From Amblyomma americanum (taxonomy: Eukaryota > Arthropoda > Arachnida > Ixodida > Ixodidae): 64,000 nt of DNA. Positions 45,662-56,476 of this stretch are shown piece after piece. A model generated the notes under the pieces. It saw nothing but the letters and a program-made list of their open reading frames with translations, ran no database searches and was not told the DNA's origin. The stretch lies in the NCBI RefSeq assembly GCF_052857255.1, contig NC_135497.1:182416777-182480776 (forward strand). The letters run 5' to 3'. The position numbers and the translations under genes are program-made. How positions within the stretch are numbered: the stretch's first letter is position 1; each line of letters begins with the position of its first letter.

Positions 45662-46139
45662 ACTGTGCATAGATGTTTCTGCAATCGACAGAAACGTTTG
45701 TCTTATTTTACTACGGTGCAATTTATTAAAAGGAATTAAGAAATAAAACATACCGGCTGGTGCCCCTTAAGTATAATGGGCTCAAACGAATTAAAAATAA
45801 AAAAGAGGGATAGCTTAAAAACAACAATTTGGCATATCAGAAAACACAACATAAAATATTAAAACGGATCTGTAGATAACGGGAGATAAGGAAAGTCAAG
45901 GGGATGGGACTAAAAGGAATACGTAAGAAAAATTTGTTGCAGTGAATGATAAGTCTTTTCTTGCTTGGCTGGCTGTTGAAATTAAATAATTTATAAACAG
46001 GATATGCTACGGAATTCTCGCTTCAGGAAATCTTCTCTTGGCGGGTTGTTCCTTGTTCCCCTTGTTGCTTAGCTGCTAGAAACTTATTTGAGAGAATGAA
46101 ATCTTCATAAAGCGGATAAACTGATCAGCGCTACATTTT

Positions 46140-47402
46140 TCCTTATTTATTTATTTGTTTTATTTATTTATTTGGTCATACTGTTAACCCTTCATGAGGG
46201 TCGTTACAGGGAGGGGACAAAAACAAATACATTTCATAAGCACTTCAATAAGCAATCACGAATCAGAATTCAAACTTTGTACTCCATTTCTCAAAAACAT
46301 ATCGACACCTAGCTCAAATTGTTGCACGTTCGCACTCTCCACAACATCACTTGGCAGTTTGTTCCATAATTCGATAAAGGAAAAAAAGGAATACCGGTAT
46401 ACATCCGTACGTGCGTTAATAGGTTGTAGTACCCTGCTGTGGTTTTTTCGGGAACCACGTTTTAGAGGCGCTTTCACATAATGTTCTTTATTTATTTTTA
46501 ATGCTCCTTGCATTATCTGGAAAAAAAGTTTGAGTCGATGTTTTATCCTTCTAATTTCAGCGTTTCCAGTTCACACTGCTGCATCATCTCTGTAACCGAG
46601 TCAGTACGGCGATACTTGGAGCATATAAAATGTGCTGAAATGCGCTGAATTCTTTCCGCCTTCTTGTTTAAGCATTTTTGGTGTGGGCTCCACACAGCAT
46701 TCGCATATTCCAGAACTGGTCGTATAAACGTTTTATAAGCGACCAATTTAATTTCTTTAGTCGCATCTGGTAGTTTTCTCCTAAGAAAGCAGAGCTTTTG
46801 GTAAGCTCTTGAATATATATTATCAATGTGAAAACTCCAGTCTAGATTTTGCGTCACTGTCACCCCTAAGTATCGGAAACTCTATACCTCGACCAAGGCA
46901 TTTTCTCCTATATTATATTCAAATCTGATAAGGTTCTGTGTTTTACTTACGTGAGTGTATGTGGATTTTTTGAAGTTAATTACCATGCCGCAACTTTGGC
47001 ACCACGAATTTAATGATTGTAGGCATCTATTTAGCTCAATCTGATCTTCAGCGCAGGCTACACGCGAGTAAATTAAGCAGTCATCGGCAAACAGTTTAAT
47101 TTTTACGGGCGGAACAACGTTAGAAGGAATATCATTAATATACAATAAAAACAATAGCGGGCCTAAAACAGACCCCTGCGGCACTCCTGACACAACTGCA
47201 CACTTCCCCGACTCACTGTTACCGATTCTAACCTTTTGGTAACGATTCATTAAATATGCCTGAATCCACAATACTATAGTTTCACTAATTCCTAGGCTTC
47301 TCAATTTGGAAAGTAATTTATGATGTACAACTTTATCAAATGCCTTCGCAAAGTCTATACACAAAATATCTATCACAAGATCGCCCTCCATCCAGTCAGC
47401 CT
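46140..47402 (-). mobile_element. CR1/L2-like LINE, RT C-terminal half, with stop codon
   Basis: The minus-strand frame from 47391 contains IDFAKAFDKVVHHKLL, YLMNRYQKVRIGN, SGVPQGSVLGPLLFLLYIND and the active-site FADDCLIYS. It stops at one TAG at about 46886-46888 and resumes in the same frame with SFRYLGVTVTQNLDW, then RPVLEYANAVWSPHQ and (in another frame, near 46280-46400) YRYSFFSFIELWNKLPSDVV. There is no RNase H. The 3' end is TTTATTTATTT on the plus strand near 46140-46172. It is moderately preserved. Its 5' limit is the Penelope-like insertion, and faint RT sequence may continue past it (about 48944-48985: EGISLQLNLSIIHF). Confidence 0.85.
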
Positions 47403-47586
47403 AAAAACAAAAATGGATGAAGTCGAGAGTTGGACGAAAACTCGTCTGGTCGGGGACGATCATAATAAAACTTAAAAGGAGGACGCCGACCAAAAGTAAA
47501 AAACAAAAAAACAACAACAAAATGAAGTTTCGGCTCCCGTACGGGAGCCTTGTTCACAATGAGAAGGATTAGAAAGTGCATCAGGA

Positions 47587-48180
47587 TTAAATACGTTTGA
47601 AAAGAGGGCGCAGGGAGCGTGCGTATACAGGAGTTAGATTTCCAGTGTTGCGATTGAGGGTGCGATTAGTCGTTTGAATGAATAATGATTCGAGGTGAAG
47701 GCGACGGTACAGATTCTTTTCAGTTGCCAGCACGTGTGCCCTACCCCAGTCAATATCGTGGCCAGTTGATACGGAGTGTTCGGCGATAGCATTAGAGTTC
47801 ACTTTTTTGTTTTTAACGTCATTACAATGTTCTTTTAGGCGTCTATTAAAATCACCAGTCTCGCCGATGTAGACGCTGTCACAATCAGAGCAGGGGACGC
47901 TGTAAACAACGCCAGGGTACTTTTCTTTGGGGAGAACGTCTTTGACGTTAACCAGCGCATGCCGAAGTTTCCTTCTGGGGACATGAGCAACGTGAACTTG
48001 GAATGTGCGCAGAATACGCGCCAAGGCTTCGCTTATTCCAGGTGTGTAGGGAACAGCGGCACGTTTCAGAGGGGACAACACGGGAGTTTCACGTGTCGGG
48101 CAAGATAACTGCTTTTCAGCGGATGCCACAAAAGCAGCAGGGTACTCGTTTCGCGCGAGTTCTTGCCGTACAGTACCAAA
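47587..48180 (-). pseudogene. Penelope-like GIY-YIG endonuclease fragment, left arm
   Basis: Minus-strand frame open from the inverted-repeat junction to TAA at 47587-47589. It shows the GIY-YIG core GVVYSVPCSDCDSVYIGETG, followed by the conserved Arg (FNRRLKEH), a His region (IAEHSVSTGHDIDW) and the Glu of ESLFIQ. In these elements the domain nicks target DNA for retrotransposition. The fragment lacks the RT domain. It differs from the right arm at a few residues (for example HVPRRK against HVPTRK). Confidence 0.88.
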
Positions 48181-48211
48181 GCGCGAAACATCTGAAGATC
48201 GGGCAGTCGAC

Positions 48212-48805
48212 TTTGGTACTGTACGGCAAGAACTCGCGCGAAACGAGTACCCTGCTGCTTTTGTGGCATCCGCTGAAAAGCAGTTATCTTGCCCGACACG
48301 TGAAACTCCCGTGTTGTTCCCTCTGAAACGTGCCGCTGTTCCCTACACACCTGGAATAAGCGAAGCCTTGGCGCGTATTCTGCGCACATTCCAAGTTCAC
48401 GTTGCCCATGTCCCCACAAGGAAACTTCGGCATGCGCTGGTTAACGTCAAAGACGTTCTCCCCAAAGAAAAGTACCCTGGCGTTGTTTACAGCGTCCCCT
48501 GCTCTGATTGTGACAGCGTCTACATCGGCGAGACTGGTGATTTTAATAGACGCCTAAAAGAACATTGTAATGACGTTAAAAACAAAAAAGTGAACTCTAA
48601 TGCTATCGCCGAACACTCCGTATCAACTGGCCACGATATTGACTGGGGTAGGGCACACGTGCTGGCAACTGAAAAGAATCTGTACCGTCGCCTTCACCTC
48701 GAATCATTATTCATTCAAACGACTAATCGCACCCTCAATCGCAACACTGGAAATCTAACTCCTGTATACGCACGCTCCCTGCGCCCTCTTTTCAAACGTA
48801 TTTAA
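48212..48805 (+). pseudogene. Penelope-like GIY-YIG endonuclease fragment, right arm
   Basis: Mirror copy of the left arm with the same domain order and stop position. The frame is open from the junction (FGTVRQELARNEYPAAFV) through the GIY-YIG core to TAA at 48803-48805. Absence of inactivating changes in both copies suggests a recent insertion. Confidence 0.88.
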
Positions 48806-48830
48806 TCCTGATGCACTTTATAATCCTTCT

Positions 48831-48872
48831 CATTGTGAACAAGGCTCCCGTACGGGAGCCGAAACGTCATTT
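48831..48872 (+). ncRNA. Degenerate hammerhead-like ribozyme motif in the Penelope tail
   Basis: GTGAACA (48835-48841), a perfect 18-nt hairpin GGCTCCCGTACGGGAGCC (48843-48860), then GAAACGTC (48861-48868). The order box 1, stem II, GAAA, short ACGT stem III, TC cleavage pair matches a type I hammerhead, which Penelope-like elements are known to carry. Box 1 differs from CUGANGA at positions 3 and 8 (C to G and G to C), there is an extra A before stem II, and stem I pairing is poor. The mirror copy (47524-47557) has GAAACTTC instead. Probably not active as it stands. Confidence 0.35.
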
Positions 48873-48989
48873 TGTTGTTGTTTTTTTGTTTTTTACTTTT
48901 GGTCGGCGTCCTCCTTTTAAGTTTTATTAACAAAAATGGATGATTGACAAATTCAGTTGTAATGATATTCCCTCATGGAAGCACAGTAC

Positions 48990-49850
48990 AGCTGCCCGCC
49001 GTGATGGGGGCGGAGGTCTACCTCTTTAGGCTCCATCTTAGTGTCTGTCTGTCAGGTGCAGGCTGGGCAATATTGTGTTTATTTTTTTAACTGCCCACAC
49101 TAATTTATGCCTGTCTGTCACACCGGCAGGGGCCTTTTTTCTTGTTATTTTATGCTCCAGTATATTTACTTATCTCTCTGTACTTCCCCATGCTCCCTGC
49201 AGTGCAGACTTGGCACCGTCACATTCTCATTTTCCTGGCCATTGAAGGCTGAGCTTCGCGGATCCAGATTTGAGAAAGACAAGAGTGTAATTCTTTCTGC
49301 GAAAGCATAGTTGCGTAAGAAAACCATCTGGTACAAGGAAGGCATGCATGCATCCGTTTCGCTCCGGCGTGAAGCCGCAGATTTAGACGGAAATTACATT
49401 CCAAAAATAACTCTCGCCCGAGGCAGCTATGGGGCTGCACTTTATGAGAATTTCATGAATTTTGAATAAACAGCGCTTGAGAAAAGAGCTGAGGGGCATT
49501 ACCTGCTGGGCGCCCGTCGTGTGTCCGTGTGTAGTATACCTATTGCTGTTTGCGCGAAGCTGAATACCAGCACTCTACCACGGTTGTTGTAGGGCAGGGT
49601 ATAATAGCGGCGGGATACGCAACTTCTCGCCGTGTACTCCATTTCTAATCCAGTGCTTCCCATTCGCACGCGCAATTGTTTCATTTCTCAGCGGTTAACT
49701 GCGAGCGCCGAAAGCTCCCGATTCAGTGAAGGCTGTTTCCTGGTGGAAGGCTATTGTTGGAAAAGCGCTATTGTATAATGCGTCTGAGAGCACCCGAGAA
49801 TAGCATTTTTACACAAGCTATACGCGTCGTTTTTTTTTTTTTTTGAGGCG
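48990..49850. other. Unassigned stretch
   Basis: No gene recognised to the right of the Penelope-like insertion; a T-run lies at about 49831-49844. Confidence 0.4.
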
Positions 49851-49859
49851 CTGTGTAAT

Positions 49860-50084
49860 TGCTGTCATGCTTTGTTTTACAGGGGCCAGTGGCCTTGGAG
49901 GTTGCCTTTAAGCTATGCGTTCGACGACACCGGAATGATATTTTCTGCTCTAACCAGGCACCTGTTATTGTAGTAATGTAAATTTTATTTACTGCTTGTT
50001 GCCATGATGTAGCGTTTGCTTGAATCTAGAAGTTGTGTACGATCACCGGCTAGGGCCTTGCAAAGAAGCCTGAATTATTGCAAA

Positions 50085-50119
<35 letters not shown>

Positions 50120-50121
50120 AT
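49860..50121 (+). mobile_element. LINE 3' end with (AAAT)n tail
   Basis: The plus strand carries a small hairpin-like GGCCTTGCAAAGAAGCC, then TTGCAAATAAATAAATAAAT up to about 50121. The GCAAATAAATAAA ending after such a hairpin is the form of CR1-type 3' tails. No coding part is readable; assignment is tentative. Confidence 0.45.
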
Positions 50122-51185
50122 ATGAACACGCGAACAGTGTCTGTATTAAGAATCTGAAGCAACAACCGAGTGGAAAGAAAAAAAATGTGAATTGTAAACG
50201 ACTGTTTATAAATACAACCCCTGTCTTCACGGAGCAATTACCGCGCTTTGTGCTCTGAGATTGTTCCTAAGCGGTGTATGGAAAGCGTTCAGTGAATGTA
50301 AGATCGCTATGATACCAATCTTTTCGTTCGATTCTATTCGATTCTTCCAATCCGTCCACCTCTCTGACTGATTGCAGCAATAGCGATGGAACATAAGGCT
50401 CTATCAGTTGATAAGATAGGACTATATCCAAGTACACGCATGCCGTAATAATGTCTGCAATTATAGAGGCAGTCAAACACTACACTCTTCGAGCTTGAAA
50501 TGTGCCATTAATAAGTCATGAGTGCTCAGCGCTGTTCCTTAACAAACAGCGCCTCATATTTATATAAGCCTTTCTAGTCCTGGAAAATTCTCTTTATATA
50601 AATATAGTCTGCGTGCGTAATAGTTATTAAAGTGTTCCACTGCAGCGTGTAAACTTTGTTCCCATGCTTTCCCTTGCTGGCGCTGAAAAAATATCGAGCA
50701 GTGACTCCTAACGGCCTTTATATCTCGTTAGCGTACTAACATCCATGTAGCAGCGTTCCTGGGATATATATTTTACGACACCACTCTGACAACAATGTCG
50801 GAATGTGCCGGCGCACAGGTAAGGCAACGAAACAAATGACGAGGTTCTGCGCGCTCCTATCCTTCTTTGACTATTGTTCGCGACGCCGGCCCGGCGTAGC
50901 GCCGATTTCGTGAAATTCACCGATAGAATCGAACAAAAATTGTTGTGCTATATCGGCGCACCTTCCATGAGACTCCTCCTCTCAAGCCCTTCTCTCAGTG
51001 CGCAAGTCCACAGCCTTCGCCCTTTTCTTCACCATCCGATCCAGACGAAATTTTGAGACCTTTCGGTATACTTGTTTTGAAACCGTGTATTTACCGTCGG
51101 AACGATAACAGCGGGGCCTTAACCGGATCGTCTTAGCAAAGTAATCCGATACTGCCACGTCATCTGCTGCGTACACTTAATAAAA
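50122..51185. other. Unassigned stretch
   Basis: No gene recognised. Confidence 0.4.
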
Positions 51186-51189
51186 ATTA

Positions 51190-51860
51190 ATTATTTAGTC
51201 TGTACCATCACAAAAATTCGACCCCGGTTGAGTCCCATAGCTCTCTCAGCGGGAATAATGACGCACAGGACGCCGCCCGGGATCTTGCGTGCCGGGCCCC
51301 TAAGGAGGAGACTGTAGAGGACCGCGAAAGTCTCACCACTCATAGGGAAATACTACACCATTACAGAACAGCACAAGATTCTTCCCGCAAGGGACTAGGA
51401 CAATGAGGAAGAGTTAGTATTTATACCATTACAAGTAAACACCTTTTCACTCCCAAGTAGACTGCATAAAATCAACCCGGCCATTTACGACAATAAGTGC
51501 CAGTTTTACGACTACTATCACTATCTATTCCACATGGTCTGGACACGTCAAAAGTAGGAACGTGTATGTCAGGGCACGTTGAAGAACCCCGAGTGGTCGA
51601 AATTATCCGGAGCTTTCCACTACGGCATCCGCCACAGCCTGAGTCGCTGTGGGACGTCGGATAACATAAACCACAAACCACAAAAGAGAACGCATCCCAA
51701 CACATCCCCACAAAAGTGGGAGGGGAAGCTGACCAGCTCGGAACTCGTAATCCAGCAACGGTGTTCAATAGGGCACTGCTGGCGGCCAAGCTCTATGGGG
51801 TCCTAGACAGAGAAACTCCAGTCACAAATAATTCGTTCTCAGTGAAAGTGTTTCTCCTCC
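51190..51860 (+). mobile_element. I-clade LINE C-terminal fragment, split by a SINE
   Basis: Plus-strand reading gives LTTHREILHHYR (about 51331-51366), SRLHKINPAIYDNKCQFYDY (about 51458-51517) and FHMVW, corresponding to the LHKI.P..Y...C region in the LINE at 52344-53615. After the SINE piece it resumes with HIPTKVW and WEGKLTSSELVIQQR, matching WESLLTSSVLAVQKA in that LINE. Frame changes are present, so it is inactive. Confidence 0.7.
51556..51672 (+). mobile_element. SINE fragment inserted in the I-clade LINE
   Basis: Carries the family 3' body only: CAGGGCACGTTGAAGAACCC, GAGTGGTCGAAATTATCCGG, the CCACTACGGCATC block, GCCTGAGTCGCTGTGGGACG and a final AACATAAACCAC. It interrupts readable LINE coding sequence on both sides. 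Confidence 0.75.
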
Positions 51861-52340
51861 TCCTCCTGTCGAGTGACATTAACTGCTGCTCTTCTTTTGT
51901 TTTGCGCCTCATTTCTCGCGTTAGCCCGATAAACTGCTACTGCAATGTTACTTGAGGCTATGTGGCGTTTTCAAGCGTGGTTGTGGCAGTGATATGGGTT
52001 AGTACGCTTCCAGCCTTGTTTCCTAGGCTCTTCATGCTTCAATTCTTACTCCTCGCTCTCTTGCACCTGTATCCTAGCACATACAAACGAATTGCTTGCA
52101 GGAGAATCCAAACGTTAACAGCGCGATGAGATGAGTTAATTGAGAAAATTAATGGATTTCATGCTGAATTATTATCCCGAGGGTGCCATGACCGCTCTGA
52201 TAAAAAAAAAAAAGATACCGTACACAGTCTCTGATTTCGTCTTCAGTTATTGTTTTTGATTTTGTCCAGTTCGCATTTCATTTTTCCTTGACAGTACTAT
52301 AGGATAGTACAAGTAATTCTCGATGTGACAGCTACAGAGG
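51861..52340. other. Unassigned stretch
   Basis: No gene recognised; a GAGA-rich lead-in to the next LINE lies at the right end. Confidence 0.4.
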
Positions 52341-52343
52341 AGG

Positions 52344-53615
52344 GAGAGAAAGAGAGAAAAACTTTATTGGCGCCAAAAATTGGTCGATTCAGCGGGACCC
52401 GGGTGTCTTCATGTTGAAGTTCCGAGTCTTCCAGGGGTGGTGCCCTTATTCCAGGGCCCCACTGAGTCTTGCTACCTCATACGCATGCTGGACCAGTGCT
52501 TTTTGGACCGCCAGCACGCTGCTGGTGAGCAGGCTCTCCCACTGTTCCGCATTGGGCTCTTTTAGTTTATGGAATGAATAATTGTTTTTACACTCCCATG
52601 TAATATGGTATAAAGTGGGGGTGGCTCCACACAACTTGCATGTGTCCGCGTACTGGTTCGGAAACATTTTGTGAAGTATGTGTAAGTTATGAAAGCTTCC
52701 TGTTTGCAGTCTACGCCAACCGACTGCCTCATATTGCGTTAATAGCTGGTGTGGCGGAGGATACGCTATCCTCTGTCCTCTGTAGTGATTTAGGATTTTC
52801 GCGTACGATGGTTCCACCGTTGTGGTGGGCTCAGGGTCACTTCATGTATCTGCTCGGTTGGTAAGCTCGCGAGCTAGATCGTCGGCCCTCTGATCCCAGT
52901 CACCCCGGTGTGCCCCGGCACCCAGAAAATTTTGTGCTGAATTTCTTTGTTCGGGGGTCCCGCCTGGAGGATGATGCGTAGCGCTCCCTTGCTGATCCTA
53001 CCATTAGTGTAGGGCCTGCATGCTTCTTTGGAGTCAGTGATTATTGTGCGCGATTTATTTCTGCGGTATCCTTCAGCTACTGCTAGCGCAACAGCAGCTT
53101 CTTCCCCCTCGGATACTCTGCAGCCGCTCTGTGATATACTGGTGACTAGGTCCCCTTGATGGTTCACCACCACCGATACCACTCTGTGTTTCTTCGTGTG
53201 TTTCTGTCCCATCGATGCAAAGCCGCATCTGTGCATACTACATTTGTTTTTTTTTTTTCAGCTAAGTGCTTTTCAACATACCATGCTCTCGCAGCCCTTC
53301 TCCCTGCGTGCAGATTAGGGTCCATGCTGCGAGGGATTGGGCACACCCTGAGTGTTTGGCGAATGTTATCAGGTATGCCCGCAACCCTATCTTCCACTTC
53401 TTCACTTAAGTAGTTCAGCCTTCGGAGGAGCGCTCGGCCGGTGGTTGACTGCTGGAGCCTGTACATTTGGGCCCCTATTTGAGCTTCCTTTAGCTCGTCA
53501 AACGTATTGTGGACTCCCAACTTGAGGAGCTTCTCGTTTGACGTATTTCTTGGTAGATTTAGGGCCGCGAAGGTCCTTGTCGGAACGTTACGGCTTGTTG
53601 GAACAGACCTGTGTA
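52344..53615 (-). mobile_element. I-clade LINE, RNase H and C-terminal part, frameshifted
   Basis: Minus-strand frames in order. 53610-53164: ALNLPRNTSNEKLLKLGVHN, ALLRRLNYLSEEVEDR, and the RNase H start VVCTDAAL. 53236-52874: EGEEAAVALAVAEG, IITDSKEAC, HKIFWVPGHTGVTG. 52817-52446: YPPPHQLLTQYEAVGWRRLQ, LHKMFPNQYADTCKLC, LYHITWECKNN and AEQWESLLTSSVLA. RNase H acidic residues are present. The 3' end is an AAAGTTTTTCTCTC-type sequence near 52344-52365. It is truncated upstream of RNase H and broken by frameshifts. Confidence 0.85.
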
Positions 53616-53725
53616 TCGTGTAAAATGGAATCGTTTTTTTCTGTTTTTCACCGAGTTGTGTAGCAAGGTAATCATCTATAGCGCATTTTTGTACTATCCT
53701 TCTATTTTGTTGATGTTGTATACCC

Positions 53726-53925
53726 CTTCACGGTGGCACAGTGGCTATGGCTTTCAGCTGTTCAGCCCGAAGTCGTGATATTGAAACCAGGCCGCTGCGT
53801 CCGCATTTCTATAGAGGCGAAATGCAAAAACAACCGTGTACTGCTCCAGGTGGCAGAAGCTGATCGGGAGAACAACATCACAGCGTCTGTTGCAGTCCAC
53901 GTTCAGCTTTGGGCCGTTAAACCCT
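53726..53925 (+). mobile_element. Diverged tRNA-derived SINE
   Basis: A-box-like GGTGGCACAGTGGCTATGG, a weak B box (ATTGAAACCAGG), TTTCTATAGAGGCGAAATGC and a final GGGCCGTTAAACCC. The order follows the family but many positions differ, so this is an old copy of the short-tailed subfamily. Confidence 0.65.
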
Positions 53926-53929
53926 GAAT

Positions 53930-55390
53930 ACCGCTAGGTGAGAGAGCAAAATCAAATGCGCAGGCTTCGCATAGACAGGATTATTTATTTACATTTAATA
54001 TTAATCACATGAACAGGAATCCACGTTTTCTTGGCGGCATCGATAGATTTTTCGGTCCGTCATAAAACGCTACGTTTAGTCGATTTATATAGTTACATAG
54101 GTACGCGTGTACATTTGAAACTAAAGCGTTTGAGCCTAACACTATCGCAGTAAGGCTGCAGGAGGCGAACGACGACAAAAGCGGCAGCAGGACTAGACAC
54201 AGCACAAGACGACGGGACGGCAATGGGGCCTCAGCAGCGAGCAGCAACGGGAGACACGGAAGATGGCGGACGGACCACGGTGCAAGACAGGCACGATGAG
54301 ACATCAGCTGGGAGGTGCAGACTCTGCAGACACTGGGGCCAGGGAAAAGAAGAAATCGAAATAAAGGTACGAAATAGTCAACAGAGAAGAAACGAAGCAT
54401 TTGCACAGCCTTGTACTAAGCGTTGCACCGCGTTTTTGGGGCCCAAAGAGAATAGAAAAGCACATACAATGATTTATTGCTAGTTTTATCATTTCTATTA
54501 TATCTCCGAATCTGGGCAGCCGTTTCTAGCGCCTGCCTAATTGCCGAGAGAACAAGCAAGATTTTCCCATGTGAATCATGTCAACTATTCAGTCACTTTT
54601 TGTTCAACAAACCTGCATTTGAACGGCCTCTCGCTCGTTATGTTTAACGTGTTAGAACATCATTGTTTAAGGCGCATAATCACGTTTATTCGCTGTTAAT
54701 AGTTACGAGGGTAATTATCGTTCTGCAAGCCATAAAGCGCAGAATACAGTCTAAAACGAGCTTATATTTTCAGACGCAATGCACAAATTGACCTCTCCTC
54801 TGCCCTACAATCACTACCACTGAATCTATTTAATTTTTAGCGCTATTCAGCCACATTCGCTGCGGGGATTCAAGCTAAGCGGATCACCATGTGAGGCACG
54901 CCCAGTTATGGGTTGTGCAAGTTGATCTCTCAGATGGCGAAACACTTGGACGTGGCAATGTGCGAGTCTCGCTGGGACGTGAATCCGGGGTTGTCTTGTG
55001 ATAACGATAGCCGAGATATATGGCGCAACTTTTGTGGATGGCCGCGTTGATGGCTGCCGCCGACGTCTCCACGCCACACACTTTCGGCGCATGCGTCAAG
55101 CACGGCTGACTGCAAGCCAGTTCTTTGGCGAGTAACTTTGGCTTTGTTTACAGTTTATTAATGCGAAAACATTTCTAGGCTATGTCTGCGGGGTCGTGCC
55201 ACCAAAACGTGTCACCAAAACGTGCCCGCAGCGATTGTGACGTTCTCAGAAAAGGTAGCATCAAACAAATGGTTATGATCGATAGAGGACGATGTGAGGC
55301 TGATACCCCAAAAAATTGATGTCAGTCGGATGATTAGTTAGAGCCAATAAAGTAAAACAAAAACGTGGAAATAGCACGGACCAAGTTATA
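53930..55390. other. Unassigned stretch
   Basis: No gene recognised. The 133-codon minus frame at 54005-54406 is hydrophobic in part but has no domain, signal context or exon structure I can support. Confidence 0.4.
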
Positions 55391-55394
55391 GTGA

Positions 55395-55780
55395 GTGGAT
55401 GGGAAAACAGCCGTGGATGGCAATATAGTGGGAAAATAGGCAACGAAGTGAAAATAAAGTTTGAAATGGATTGAAATGTGTTTTATGAGTGATAATTAAT
55501 CGAACAAAAAGTTTAATTGCATATATTAATTAGTTAATTAATTAGAAACAAAAGTGAATGAACGGTTGAATAGGCTGGACGGGTATTTAGTAAGTGAACA
55601 GGAAAGCAACCATGGTGCCAAATTTTAAAGCTCGAAATGATTGATTGAGATGGAAACAGAGTATAATCAGAGTCGAAGTTAATAATTAAAATGAGTAATT
55701 AGGGAAATGGGAAAGAAATAAAGAATTAGGTGGACGGGAAAGCAACCATGGCGGCAAATTTGAAAGGAGACGAGTGTCGT
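55395..55780. repeat. AT-rich degenerate repeat region
   Basis: GGAAAGCAACCATGG followed by YGGCAAATTT or TGCCAAATTT occurs at about 55600 and 55740, with a weaker relative (GGGAAAACAGCCGTGG) at about 55400. Between them are TTAATTAGTTAATTAATTAG-type tracts. It resembles the insert at 14831-15300 in composition. Confidence 0.45.
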
Positions 55781-56476
55781 GAGGCGTCAGCGCTTTCGCA
55801 TTCCTCCAGTGCGGGTAGCCGCAGTGACTTCTAGTATTTTTCAATACATTACTCAAGATGATAAAACGATCGAGGCGGGCTAACCATTTATAGCTCTGCG
55901 TACACTCACATGTGCTCCGAAAGACAGGATATTGGATACTAAAGTGTTTCTACACTTAGTCACTGCCTGCAGCCTTCAGATAAAAAGCATCAAGCCGTTC
56001 GATCTCTAATGCATCTGATGCGCCAATGGTTGACGGGTGTATCGTAGGAATTTCGCCGCCTATAAGAAAGTTGTCAGGTGAAAGCTACGGCAATAGATAT
56101 CGAGGGGGTGCGAATTCTCAACAGTGCAAAGCAGCAAAGAAAATACATTTATACGAGGGAAATCGTCAAGCCTCTTAACAACAGCATAACGAAATGAGGC
56201 AGACTTGTTTTTTTCTGCCCACCTTAAATCACCCCCCCCCCCTTTTTTTTTTCGGTCACTTGACGAGAACCTGCAAGTAGTTTTTTTTTTTTATGGCTTA
56301 CACTGGTAGAACACGTGTTAGTTGGATTGCTGCAAAAGAAGTGCAGGACTTTCACGCTGCCGGCACGCGCGCGCAGCATCCTAACGCCGGCACACAGAGA
56401 ATTGATCCTGGGAAAACCTGTACGCACAAGAGCAAGCGCAGAAAGACGCAAGAGTTGCCGATGCGGAGCCCCGTGC

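Larger units (their letters stand above)
47406..48943. mobile_element. Penelope-like element, inverted dimer, with 15-bp target duplication
   Basis: Insertion at 47421-48928 bounded by AACAAAAATGGATGA at 47406-47420 and 48929-48943. Inside are two arms of equal length (47463-48181 and 48211-48929 by sequence match, about 719 bp) in opposite orientation, separated by a 29-nt loop, with only a few mismatches. A further ~42 bp at 47421-47462 belongs to the left copy only. Each arm encodes the C-terminal GIY-YIG endonuclease part of a Penelope-like protein. The reverse transcriptase part is missing from both copies, so it cannot move by itself. Confidence 0.9.

Noticed and set aside
48003..48419. 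Frames crossing the Penelope inverted repeat (MCAEYAPRLRLF type)
   Set aside because: Antisense shadows present in both arms; the GIY-YIG frames are the real ones.
47421..48928. Inverted arms considered as DNA transposon terminal inverted repeats or an LTR pair
   Set aside because: The arms encode the C-terminal GIY-YIG part of a Penelope-like protein and are in opposite orientation around a 29-nt loop, which fits a retroelement dimer.
54005..54406. 133-codon minus ORF with hydrophobic stretch
   Set aside because: No clean signal peptide at the start, no domain and no supporting splice sites.
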